Of a DNA stretch of 64,000 nt, positions 52,744-63,117 are shown piece by piece. The stretch spans positions 1 through 64,000 of the forward strand of contig NZ_WOTB01000018.1 in NCBI RefSeq assembly GCF_011516835.1, in the 5' to 3' direction. This DNA is from Acetobacter musti (lineage in GTDB: Bacteria; Pseudomonadota; Alphaproteobacteria; Acetobacterales; Acetobacteraceae). The position numbers were made by a program, and so were the translations under genes. Numbering within the stretch: position 1 is the first letter of the stretch; each line of letters opens with the position of its first letter. The notes below the pieces were generated by a model. The model searched no databases. It was given only the letters and a program-made list of their open reading frames with translations, and was not told the DNA's origin.

Positions 52744-55110
52744 TCAGAAATCGCATGAGATGCGGCCGCCGATGAAGCGTGGCGTGCCGGGAATGTACAT
52801 ATAGACGGTGGTGGCCTGGCCGCCGCTTTCGAAATAGTGGCGGTTGAGGATGTTCTGCGCGTAGATCGTGGCCTGCCAGTGGCTGGAGGCGGGGCGGAAG
52901 CTGACATGCGCGCCGAGGAGGAAATAGGGCGGGAGGCGGTAGAAGCCGGTGCCGCCGGGGGTCATGGCCTGACTGCCGCGATAGAGCCAGTCGGGTCCGA
53001 AATCGAGGCTGTAGCGCTGAGCGACGGGCTGGCGCCATTCGGCTGAGCCGTTGAGGGTCAGTTTGGGCTGTCCCATATCGACGCCGCTGAAATTGTCGTT
53101 GATGGCTTTCCAGACGCCGTGAGCGGCGTAGTAGGCATTGGTCGCAGCGCGGTTGACGGTGGGGAAGTTCTGGAAGGTGCCGCGCTGCCAGCCGAGATTC
53201 TGGGTGACGAAGAGGCGTTCGACGGGGCGGACTTCGATGGTGCCCTCGAAGCCCCAGCTTTCGGATTTGGGGGCGTTGGTGATTTCGCTGACCGGGCCGT
53301 ACCCGGCGATGAGGTCGGTGCCGAGGATCTGCTGATTGTGATAATCGTTGTAGAAGGCGGCGCCGTTGATGCGGAGACTGTTGGGGATCGGGTCGGATTT
53401 GAAGCCGAGTTCGTAGGTCAGGACGGTTTCGGGCCGGAACGGATCGAGCTGGCCCTGGACCTGGGTCGTGTTGGCGCTGAAGCCGCCGGCTTTGAAGCCT
53501 TTGCTCATCTTGTAATAGAGCATGGCGTTTTTCGTCATCTGCCAGGAGATGCCGGCCTGATCGGCGAACTGGTTTGCGGCGGTGCTTTCGCCGTGGAAGT
53601 TCAGGGTTGAGCCGCCGTAGATGACGGATCGCAGGCCGGTGATGTTACGGTCGTCGAGCTGGTGGAGCAGGCCGGCCCAGATGGTGATGTTATGGGGCAG
53701 GCGGTAGCTGATGTTTCCGAACTCCGATGTGCTTTCCTGATTGAGTCCGAAGGTGGACGAGGCGAGATAGCCTCGGGCGGGGAGGTAATCGGTGTAGTCG
53801 AAATAGAAATTCTGGTTCATGCGGCTGCGCTCGTAGATCGCGCCGACGGTCCATTGCAGGCGGTCTGACGGGTGTGAGGAGGACAGGCGCAGTTCCTGGG
53901 TGAAGACGTTGCTGACGATGGTGCGGTATGCGTCGGCCTGGGCGAGGGCGGTGGCGTCCTGATCGGTGTATTCGGCGCGGCGGCCGACATTGTAGGCGCT
54001 GATGGAGGTGAGGGTCGCGGGGCCGAAATCGTGGCTGAAATGGATGTCCGCGCCCCAGAACTGGTTGTGTTCGCCCGGTTTGAGGCTGGCGCTGCGGCCG
54101 ATGAGTTTCGCGAATTGCGGCCGGAGATCCCATTCGGCCTGCTGCGGGGCGAGGTCCGGCAGGGCCTGGGTGCCGATCAGACGGTGGATGGGAACGGCGG
54201 CGACGACCTGGCTGTCATCCTGGGTAAAGTGACCGGACAGAGTGAGGGTGGTGCGGTCGTCGGGTTTGTATTGCAGCTTGCCGCGGAGCGCCCACAGGTC
54301 GGCGTCGCCGAGATGGGCGCCGTTGAGCGGGTCGGTCTGCCAGCCGCCGCCGTGCTGGGTCTGTCCGGCGAGGCGGAAGGTCAGGCCCTGGGCGAGAGGG
54401 CCGGAGACATAGGCTTCAGAGCGGCTGCGGGCGTAGGAGGCGATGTCCTGTTTTGCGCCGAAATGCCAGTCTTCGGTGGGATCGGCGGTGCGGAGGAGGA
54501 CTTCGCCGCCGGTATCGGAGAGGCCGTGTGTCGTGCCGACGGGGCCGGGGGTGACGGTGGCGCCGGCGAGGTCGAACATCATGCCGTCGGCCATGGCGGA
54601 ATAGATGAAGGGCACGTCATCGAAATAGGTGAGGACGGGGTTCATGTTGTTCTGGGTGAAGTCGTTGAAGCCGACGCCGCGCAGGTAGAAATTATTCGAG
54701 GCTGTGCCGTTGATGCTCTGGATGGTGAGGTTCGGGGCGATGCGTTCGAGGCCGCGCAGGGTGACGACGCCGCGCTCGGTGAGACGTTCGGCGGTGACGC
54801 GGGTTGAGGCGTCGGGGGTGTGCTGGGCTTCGGCGTAGGAGAAATCGCGGCGGCGGGCGGTGACCTCGACGGATTCAGGCGCGGCGGCTGTGGTGGCGCG
54901 CGCGTGTTTTCGCGGCGGCACGGGCGGGGCCGTCCGGGGCCGGTGCGTATGCGTGTCCCTGGCTGTGGCGGCGACCGGAGCGGCCACTGGGGCGGTCACA
55001 GGCGCGGCCACGGGCGCGGCGTGCGCACCGGCTCCTGGTGCGGCGATCAGCGCGCCGAGCAGGATCGGGAGGCAGGCGGCTGCCCGGAGACGCATGGTCG
55101 GGTGACGCAT
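52744..55110 (-). CDS. TonB-dependent outer-membrane receptor
   Basis: This protein of about 788 aa has a signal peptide (MRLRAAACLPILLGALIAAP), an Ala/Pro/Val-rich repeated linker, a TonB-box-like ESVEVTARRRDFSYAEAQ, and a plug with RGVGFNDFTQNNMNPVLTYF. The barrel has ELGFKSDPIPNSLRINGAAF and ends GRISCDF with the terminal aromatic. The TonB-box region resembles FecA-like and FyuA-like siderophore receptors of Proteobacteria. ATGs at 55110 and 55095 are the plausible starts, though the frame opens at 55239. The cargo is unknown. No regulator or TonB/ExbBD genes are adjacent. Confidence 0.9.
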   Translation of the reverse strand: MRHPTMRLRAAACLPILLGALIAAPGAGAHAAPVAAPVTAPVAAPVAATARDTHTHRPRTAPPVPPRKHARATTAAAPESVEVTARRRDFSYAEAQHTPDASTRVTAERLTERGVVTLRGLERIAPNLTIQSINGTASNNFYLRGVGFNDFTQNNMNPVLTYFDDVPFIYSAMADGMMFDLAGATVTPGPVGTTHGLSDTGGEVLLRTADPTEDWHFGAKQDIASYARSRSEAYVSGPLAQGLTFRLAGQTQHGGGWQTDPLNGAHLGDADLWALRGKLQYKPDDRTTLTLSGHFTQDDSQVVAAVPIHRLIGTQALPDLAPQQAEWDLRPQFAKLIGRSASLKPGEHNQFWGADIHFSHDFGPATLTSISAYNVGRRAEYTDQDATALAQADAYRTIVSNVFTQELRLSSSHPSDRLQWTVGAIYERSRMNQNFYFDYTDYLPARGYLASSTFGLNQESTSEFGNISYRLPHNITIWAGLLHQLDDRNITGLRSVIYGGSTLNFHGESTAANQFADQAGISWQMTKNAMLYYKMSKGFKAGGFSANTTQVQGQLDPFRPETVLTYELGFKSDPIPNSLRINGAAFYNDYHNQQILGTDLIAGYGPVSEITNAPKSESWGFEGTIEVRPVERLFVTQNLGWQRGTFQNFPTVNRAATNAYYAAHGVWKAINDNFSGVDMGQPKLTLNGSAEWRQPVAQRYSLDFGPDWLYRGSQAMTPGGTGFYRLPPYFLLGAHVSFRPASSHWQATIYAQNILNRHYFESGGQATTVYMYIPGTPRFIGGRISCDF

Positions 55111-55840
55111 GACCCGGGGATGCGGGACCGGCAGATGCGGGGCCGGGTGACGCGTGGCGGGGGCGGACACCTCCCCCTGCCCTGCCCGGCCGGTGACAGG
55201 ATGATGGATGAGGATTATGACGAGGCCGTTCGGATTCACGGGCGGAGTGCGCTCCTGACGAATATGGTTTGCTGATATGCGCTCAGCCCATACACGGAAT
55301 TGAGAGGGTGGTCACCGCAAACTGTTCGCCGGGTCGGTTTTTCGGGCTGACGGGGCGGCCGGGGGCTGTCCGGGCTGCTTTTGCGCTGGCTTTCAGCCGG
55401 CACGGTGCTATCGTCCGCGGGCCGGAGCGGCGTGGTTGACGCTTTCTTCGGAGGCGGTATCGGGCGGCGGCATCTGGTGCGGCTGTTCTGCGGGGCCCTC
55501 CCTGATCTGGTTTCTGTATGGTCCGGGCATCCGGCTTCGGTCCGGGAGCGGCCTGTGCTGGTGTGGGCTGGCGGGGCGCCCTGGTCCGGCGTGGTTATTT
55601 CTGCCTGTGCCGGATGGGGGCGGCAGGCGGCCGGATCTCCCGTCGAGGCAGAGACCGTGCAGGGCCGGTTGTGTGGCGGTGTCGGAATGGTCACATCCGG
55701 GGAGGCTGATGTCCCGGAAAGACCGCTGATGTCGCGGACTTCAAGGTTTCCTTAACGAGTTATACAGAACATGGATGGCCGGCGGAGCGCTGACCGGCGG
55801 CCACGATTAAACAGAAACCGGGTATTTTCGGAAGGTTTGG
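55111..55840. other. 730-bp gap between TonB receptor and diguanylate cyclase genes
   Basis: No gene is accepted here. A GC-rich plus-strand frame (55381-55755) has low-complexity composition and no family likeness. Promoters for both divergent neighbours must lie here. I see no clear operator. Confidence 0.45.
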
Positions 55841-57241
55841 ATGGATCATCCGTCTGTCTCGCCAGAGAGCGGGATGCGTCAGCGCAGCAGGGAAGAGTGG
55901 AGTGCCGTCATCCGCAGCGCCGGTCGCGGCGTGCGTCTCGACGTGTCGCGGTTTGTCGCCCGTCATGCCGGTGAGTGCGCGCGCGCCTTTTATGACACGC
56001 TGCTGAGTAATCCCGAGGCGGCGATTTTCCTCTCCTCCGCGATCGTTCATGAGCGGCTGCATGGCGCGCTGACGGACTGGCTGCTTCGCCTGTTTCCGGA
56101 AGAGGCGCCCGATGTCGACGGGCTGATGGCCCTTCAGGAACGGGTCGGTCAGGCGCATGCGCGCATGCGCATTCCCATGAATCTGATTCTGCAGGGGATG
56201 CGGGCGCTGAGACATGAGCTGCGTGTCCGCGCGTTTGCGTCCGACAGACCGCGCGACGAACTGCTGGCGATGCTGTCTTACGTGATGACGATGACCGACA
56301 TCGCCGTGGAAGTGATGGCTCAGGAATTCGCGAACGATATCAGGAAAGAGATTGAGACCGACGAAGCCTGCAGACTTGTCACGCTCGGGCAGGATATCGC
56401 TGTCGAGAAGGAAGCGCAGCGCGCGGCGCTTCTCGACTGGGGGCACAGAATTCTGCTGGCCATCTGCTGCTCCACCCCTCCTCCGCTGCCTCTTCTGGAG
56501 AAATCTGTTTTCGGGCTCTGGCTGAATCACAAAGCCAGCCTTCTGTTCCCCGGACTTCCCGGATTGCAGACCGTCAGGGAGATCGTCGACAGGATCGATC
56601 ATGAAATCCTGCCGGCGCTGATGAGCGAAACGCCCGTTCTTCCGGCGAAGATTCATGAGCTTCAGGAACTGACTGGGGAAATCCGCTTTCTCATGGACGA
56701 TATGTTCGCGGAGAGCGCCTTGCTCGAAGGGGGACGGGACCCGCTTACGGGGGCTCTGAGCCGTCGTTTCCTGCCGACGATTCTGTCGCGTGAGATTACG
56801 CTGGCGTTGCGGCGTGAGTCTCCTTTCTGTCTGCTGCTGCTGGATGTCGATCATTTCAAGACGGTCAATGACAGGTTCGGGCATACGCATGGAGACGCTG
56901 TGCTGCGAAAAGTCTCGGAAATCATTTCCGCGCAGTGCAGGCCCAGCGATTTCGTGTTCCGGTATGGGGGCGAGGAGTTCCTGATCGCGCTTCCGGAGAC
57001 GTCCGGCGCGGATGGTCTGGAGGTCGCCGAACGAATCCGCCGTGCTGTCTGCTCGGAGCTGCGATCTGCGGATACGACGGTTACGGCGTCGACCGGCGTG
57101 GCGCAGTTCGATGGTCATCCGGACTATGAGCATCTGATCCGCGAGGCGGATTCAGCGCTGTATGAAGCGAAAGCGAAGGGACGGAACTGCTGCGTTCTGC
57201 ATGACCGCGAGAAGAGTGTGGTCTTCGCGAAGAGCGGCTGA
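55841..57241 (+). CDS. globin-coupled diguanylate cyclase (DosC/YddV-like)
   Basis: This 466-aa protein starts with a sensor globin. The proximal haem ligand is H106 in RVGQAHARMRIPMNLIL and Y51 (FYDTLLSNP) is a candidate distal residue. A helical middle domain spans about residues 180-300, and the GGDEF domain has DPLTGALSRRFLP, LLLDVDHFKTVNDRFGHTHG and catalytic GGEEF. The I-site RPSD sits five residues before GGEEF, so product inhibition by c-di-GMP is expected. It probably senses O2 to set c-di-GMP levels, which control cellulose or biofilm in this group. GGAAGG precedes the ATG. It is monocistronic. Confidence 0.92.
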   Translation: MDHPSVSPESGMRQRSREEWSAVIRSAGRGVRLDVSRFVARHAGECARAFYDTLLSNPEAAIFLSSAIVHERLHGALTDWLLRLFPEEAPDVDGLMALQERVGQAHARMRIPMNLILQGMRALRHELRVRAFASDRPRDELLAMLSYVMTMTDIAVEVMAQEFANDIRKEIETDEACRLVTLGQDIAVEKEAQRAALLDWGHRILLAICCSTPPPLPLLEKSVFGLWLNHKASLLFPGLPGLQTVREIVDRIDHEILPALMSETPVLPAKIHELQELTGEIRFLMDDMFAESALLEGGRDPLTGALSRRFLPTILSREITLALRRESPFCLLLLDVDHFKTVNDRFGHTHGDAVLRKVSEIISAQCRPSDFVFRYGGEEFLIALPETSGADGLEVAERIRRAVCSELRSADTTVTASTGVAQFDGHPDYEHLIREADSALYEAKAKGRNCCVLHDREKSVVFAKSG

Positions 57242-57561
57242 TTTACGTTGCGGCCCGTGACGGGGCCAGGCCGTTACGGGACTCAACTGATGGGGCGGTG
57301 GTTTCTCGGGGACTGTTCAAAAACCTGTCTGTGAAACCTTCGGTTAATGATAAAGAGTTTCTGGGTGCCGCCTTTTTTCAAAAAAGCGGTGTCTTCTGAA
57401 GCTTTTTGAAAAAAGCTTCACCAAAAACTTTTGTTTTTCAAAAACTTATCTCTAAGTCCCTCTCTCCCGGCTGAAGTGAACAGGGGGCGGGACTCGAAAA
57501 ATCATAACATTATCAGTGTGCTATGAGAGTTTTGTGTATTTGAGGCTTTTGAAACAGTTTC
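57242..57561. other. gap with palindromic repeat family B copy 2
   Basis: These 320 bp between two convergent genes hold the repeat copy 57373-57571 with two hairpins. Nothing else was recognised. Confidence 0.55.

Positions 57562-57571
<10 letters not shown>
57373..57571 (+). repeat. dispersed palindromic repeat, family B copy 2
   Basis: The copy has an imperfect GCCGCCTTTTTT/AAAAAAGCGGT hairpin, a perfect TGAAGCTTTTT/AAAAAGCTTCA palindrome at 57397-57420, then blocks shared with 10341-10532: AAACTTTTG, ATAACATTATCAGT, TATGAGAG, and TTTGAGGCTTTTGAAACAG ending in TTTCTCAG. The last block runs into the stop codon of the convergent lepA gene. Confidence 0.65.
57397..57420. terminator. bidirectional hairpin between dosC-like gene and lepA
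   Basis: TGAAGCTTTTT and AAAAAGCTTCA (24 bp in all with a two-base centre) form an A/T-flanked stem. The stem itself supplies T-tracts on both strands, so it suits the ends of both convergent genes. Confidence 0.55.
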
Positions 57572-59364
<1,793 letters not shown>

Positions 59365-59535
59365 GCGCGTCCCATAAGGGATAAAACAGTAAAAGTCAGC
59401 TATCGAAAACGGGCGATTACGCCGGAAGCGGGCGGATCATGCTCTCGCCTCCCGCGTGGAGCCGCGCTACAGTCGGGACATGGTTGATCAAGCGCCCTTC
59501 CCTCGCCTGCTTTTCCCTCATGCCGCCCCGTTTTG

Positions 59536-59599
59536 CGGGCCGTTGTCCCGGCCGCTGTCCGGATCGCTATCCGGGCCATTATCCCGGTCGCTGTCGGGG
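59536..59599 (+). repeat. 12-bp tandem repeat upstream of pepF
   Basis: Five degenerate 12-base units of the type CCGCTGTCCGGA run through this stretch. If translated in the pepF frame they would give GPLSRPLSGSLSGPLSRSLS. They lie before the preferred pepF start (59606), so they may be untranslated. Confidence 0.6.
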
Positions 59600-59605
59600 C
59601 TGGCG

Positions 59606-61402
59606 ATGAGTCCTGACGGTGGGCAGGCAGCCGCGCCGGAAGCTCAGGATACCCCGCCGCGCTGGGATCTGTCGGATCTGTATGCGTCGGCCGATTCGCC
59701 TGTGCTGACGGCGGACCGGGAGCGGATTGCCGAAGAGGCGAAGGCGTTCGCGGAGCGGTATCGCGGGAAGGTGGCGACGCTGTCCGGCGCGGAGCTGGCG
59801 GCGGCGATCGATACCTATCAGGCGATCGACGAGGCGATGGGGCGGATCGGGGCGTTCGCTTCCCTCTCCTTCTCGGCGGACATGACCAGCCCGGAGACGG
59901 GCCGGTTCAGCCAGTCGGTCCGGGAGACGCTGTCGGATATCTCGACGGATCTGCTGTTTTTCACGCTTGAGATCAATCTGATCGACGATGCGGATCTGGA
60001 GGCGAAGCTCGCCGATCCGGCGCTGGCGCACTGGCGGCCGTTCCTCCGGGATCTGCGGATGTTCCGGGCGCATCAGCTTCCGGATGAGATCGAGCAGGTG
60101 CTGCTGGAAAAATCCGTCACGGGGGCTTCGGCGTGGTGCCGGCTGTTCGATGAGCAGATGAGCGCGGTCCGGGTTTCGCTGGACGGGAAAGAGCTGACGC
60201 TGGGCGAGGCGCTGAATCTGCAGTCCGATCCGGACCGGGCGGTACGGGAGAAGGCGGGGCGCGCGGTGGGCGCGACATTGCAGGGCAATCTGCAGCTCTG
60301 GTCGCTGATCACCAACACGCTGGCCAAGGACAAGGCGGTCTCGGACAAGCTGCGGAAATATCCGCGTCCGGAATCGTTCCGCAACATCTCGAACATGGTC
60401 GAGGATGAGGTGGTGGACGCGCTGGTCTCGGCGGTGGTGACGGATTATCCGCGGCTGTCGCATCGTTATTATGCGCTGAAGGCGAAGTGGCTCGGGCTGG
60501 AGAAGCTGGAGCACTGGGACCGCAATGCGCCGCTGCCGGGGATGCGCGAGCAGAACATCCCGTGGAGCGAGGCGAAGACGATCGTCCGGCAGTCCTATGA
60601 CGAATTCGATCCGCGTCTGGGCAGCCTGGTCGGGGAGTTTCTGGACAGGCCGTGGATCGATGCGGCGCCGGTTCCGGGGAAATCGCCGGGGGCGTTCGCG
60701 CATCCGGTGGCGCCCTCAGTGCATCCTTATGTGCTGATGAATTACCGCGGACGCACGCGGGATGTGATGACGCTGGCGCATGAGCTGGGGCATGGGGCAC
60801 ATCAGATTCTGGCGGGGAAGCAGGGATATTTCATGTCCTCCACGCCGCTGACGCTGGCGGAGACGGCGAGTGTGTTCGGGGAGATGCTGACGTTTCAGCA
60901 TCTGCTGGAGAACGAGACCGATCCGGCGCAGAAGCGGCTGATGCTGGCGGCCAAGGTCGAGGACATGCTCAACACGGTGGTGCGGCAGATTGCGTTTTAC
61001 CGTTTTGAGAGCCTGGTGCATGGCGAGCGGCGCAATGGCGAGCTGCTGCCGGAACGGATTGGCGAGATCTGGCGTCAGGTACAGACGGAGAGTCTGGGGC
61101 CGGCGTTCCACTTCACGCCGGAATACGACGCATACTGGACCTATGTGCCGCATTTCATTCACTCGCCGTTCTATGTTTATGCCTATGCTTTCGGTGATTG
61201 TCTGGTGAACGCGCTTTACGGTGTCTATCAGGAAGGGGCTCCTGGTTTTCAGGACAAATACCTGGCGATGCTGGCGGCGGGCGGGACGAAGCGGCATCGG
61301 GAGATGCTGGCGCCGTTTGGTCTGGATGCGGGCGATCCGGGGTTCTGGCGGCGGGGGCTGGATGTCATTTCCGGCTTTATCGACCAGCTTGAGGTGGGCT
61401 GA
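59606..61402 (+). CDS. pepF: oligoendopeptidase F (M3 family)
   Basis: This zinc metallopeptidase of about 598 aa has the HExxH motif in MTLAHELGHGAHQILAG and the downstream Glu in LAETASVFGEMLTF. The N-terminal helical region (PPRWDLSDLYASADSPVLTA) is typical of M3B oligoendopeptidases, which degrade short peptides in the cytosol. I chose ATG 59606; an upstream frame from 59456 would add 50 residues including the LSG repeat, which no homologue I know has. The kinase gene follows three bases after the stop. Confidence 0.9.
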   Translation: MSPDGGQAAAPEAQDTPPRWDLSDLYASADSPVLTADRERIAEEAKAFAERYRGKVATLSGAELAAAIDTYQAIDEAMGRIGAFASLSFSADMTSPETGRFSQSVRETLSDISTDLLFFTLEINLIDDADLEAKLADPALAHWRPFLRDLRMFRAHQLPDEIEQVLLEKSVTGASAWCRLFDEQMSAVRVSLDGKELTLGEALNLQSDPDRAVREKAGRAVGATLQGNLQLWSLITNTLAKDKAVSDKLRKYPRPESFRNISNMVEDEVVDALVSAVVTDYPRLSHRYYALKAKWLGLEKLEHWDRNAPLPGMREQNIPWSEAKTIVRQSYDEFDPRLGSLVGEFLDRPWIDAAPVPGKSPGAFAHPVAPSVHPYVLMNYRGRTRDVMTLAHELGHGAHQILAGKQGYFMSSTPLTLAETASVFGEMLTFQHLLENETDPAQKRLMLAAKVEDMLNTVVRQIAFYRFESLVHGERRNGELLPERIGEIWRQVQTESLGPAFHFTPEYDAYWTYVPHFIHSPFYVYAYAFGDCLVNALYGVYQEGAPGFQDKYLAMLAAGGTKRHREMLAPFGLDAGDPGFWRRGLDVISGFIDQLEVG

Positions 61403-61405
61403 GCC

Positions 61406-62761
61406 ATGGCGGAAAGAGATCTCGACAGCACGGGCCTGTTTGGCGAACTGGGGCGGATGATCCGCACGACCGGAACGGTCGGCGGCATCGCGGCGCGGAT
61501 TGCGGGCAACAGGATCGGCTTTCGTGGCAATGACGCGGCGCACGCGGAGGATCTGAAGTCGGTTCTGGGCGGGCTGAAAGGGCCGCTGATGAAGGCGGCG
61601 CAGCTTCTGGCGACGATCCCCGGCGCGTTGCCGGACGAGTATGCCACGGAGATGGCGCAGCTGCAGGCGAATGCGCCGCCGATGGGCTGGAGCTTTGTCC
61701 GGCGGCGGATGGCGGCGGAACTGGGACCGGACTGGCAGAAGCATTTTCGCGAGTTCGGGCGTGAGGCGGCAGCGGCGGCGAGCCTGGGGCAGGTTCACCG
61801 GGCGGTGCTGCTGAACGGCGAGGTGGTGGCCTGCAAGCTGCAGTATCCGGACATGGCGACGACGGTTGAGGCGGATCTGAAACAGTTTCGCATGGCGATG
61901 GGGGTGTATCATCGTCTCGACAATGCGATCCGTCAGGAAGACGTCATCGAGGAGCTGACGGAGCGGCTGCGCGAGGAGCTGGATTACCGTCGCGAGGCGG
62001 CGAATATGCGGCTCTACGGGGTGATGCTGAAGGATTCGGCTTCGGTGACCATTCCGAAGCCGGTCGATGCGCTGTCCACGCGGCGTCTGCTGACGATGGA
62101 GTGGGTGACGGGACGCGGGCTGCAGGCGGTTCTCGACACCAGCCCGAGCCAGGAAGAGCGCAACCGGATGGCGAAGGCGCTGTTCGAGGCGTGGTATGTG
62201 CCGCTTTACCGCTACGGCGTGATTCATGGCGACCCGCATATGGGCAATTTCACCGTGCGGGAGGATGGCGGGTTCAATCTGCTCGATTTCGGGGCCATCC
62301 GGGTGTTCCGTCCGCAGTTTATCCACGGGATCATCGATCTGTGCGAGGCGCTGCGGGTCGGGGACGAGGACCGGGCGGCTCATGCCTATGAGATGTGGGG
62401 CTTTAAGGGGCTGTCACGCGAGACGATGACGGTTCTCAACGAGTGGGCGAGTTTCCTTTATGAGCCGCTGATGCAGGACCGGGTGCGGACGATCAACGAG
62501 GATCAGGAGACGATTTTCGGGCGGGACATTGCCGCGCGGGTCCATACGGGACTGCAGCGCACGGGCGGGGTGAAGCCGCCGCGTGAGTTCGTGCTGGTGG
62601 ACCGCTCGGCGATCGGGCTGGGCTCGGTGTTCATGCGGCTCGGGGCGAAGCTGAACTGGCACCGGATGTTCCAGGAGCTGATTGCGGATTTCAGCGAGGA
62701 GGCGCTGGCGGAGCGGCAGCAGGCGGCGCTGCGGGAGGCGGGCGTTGAGGTGAGCGTGTGA
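61406..62761 (+). CDS. ABC1/UbiB-family atypical kinase
   Basis: This 451-aa protein has the UbiB/COQ8 fold. The AAAS-like loop is AAAAASLGQVHRA, the ATP lysine is in VVACKLQYP, and ELDYRREAAN, VIHGDPHMGNF and NLLDFGAIR are the later catalytic motifs. The first conserved motif reads MKAAQLLA where COQ8 proteins have KxGQ. Family members support ubiquinone synthesis or membrane lipid homeostasis. No membrane segment is seen at the C-terminus. It is co-transcribed with pepF. Confidence 0.85.
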   Translation: MAERDLDSTGLFGELGRMIRTTGTVGGIAARIAGNRIGFRGNDAAHAEDLKSVLGGLKGPLMKAAQLLATIPGALPDEYATEMAQLQANAPPMGWSFVRRRMAAELGPDWQKHFREFGREAAAAASLGQVHRAVLLNGEVVACKLQYPDMATTVEADLKQFRMAMGVYHRLDNAIRQEDVIEELTERLREELDYRREAANMRLYGVMLKDSASVTIPKPVDALSTRRLLTMEWVTGRGLQAVLDTSPSQEERNRMAKALFEAWYVPLYRYGVIHGDPHMGNFTVREDGGFNLLDFGAIRVFRPQFIHGIIDLCEALRVGDEDRAAHAYEMWGFKGLSRETMTVLNEWASFLYEPLMQDRVRTINEDQETIFGRDIAARVHTGLQRTGGVKPPREFVLVDRSAIGLGSVFMRLGAKLNWHRMFQELIADFSEEALAERQQAALREAGVEVSV

Positions 62762-62803
62762 GGGTGCGGTAACGGCGTCCCTGCCTGTGCCCCTGTCGCG
62801 GCT

Positions 62804-62989
62804 GTTCTGCCGCTGCCGTTCTGTTGCTGCCATTCTGCCGGCCGGGGCATCTGCCGGCCGTTTCTGCCAGAGCATCTCTGTCAGGGGGTTTCTGTCAAAG
62901 TGTTTCTGCCGGATCGTTTCTGTCGTAGTGTTGCTGTCAGAGCGTTTCCGCCAGAGAGTTCCTGTGTGTCGGGTGTTTCCGCCGGAGCA
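62804..62989 (+). repeat. 14-bp imperfect tandem repeat array
   Basis: Seven consecutive units of exactly 14 bases run from 62861 to 62958 (TTTCTGCCAGAGCA, TTTCTGTCAAAGTG, TTTCTGCCGGATCG and similar; consensus TTTCTGYCRGAGYG). More diverged units occur before (from 62804) and after (to about 62989). A unit of 14 is not a multiple of three, so the array is not coding. It lies between the kinase gene and the LysR gene. Confidence 0.8.
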
Positions 62990-63117
62990 TTTCGGGCTGA
63001 CAGTCTTTTCTGTCGGGCTGGCTGTGACTGATGCCTTCAGTCCCGGACGGCCCGCAGGTGTGTTACCAGACCGCGCTCCGGATGACGGAGAGCCTGTAAG
63101 CTGAAAGACGGCTGTTT

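Noticed and set aside
55381..55755. 124-codon frame before the cyclase gene
   Set aside because: Low-complexity Gly/Val/Arg composition, no convincing ribosome site, no recognised family.
55760..57133. 457-codon minus-strand frame opposite the globin-coupled cyclase
   Set aside because: Antisense shadow; the plus-strand frame has complete globin and GGDEF motifs.
60716..62383. 555-codon minus-strand frame opposite pepF and the ABC1 kinase gene
   Set aside because: It spans two convincing genes on the other strand, is Arg/His/Gln/Pro-rich and has no ribosome site or family likeness.
62804..62989. 14-bp array considered as CRISPR
   Set aside because: Units abut directly with no unique spacers, and no cas genes are present.
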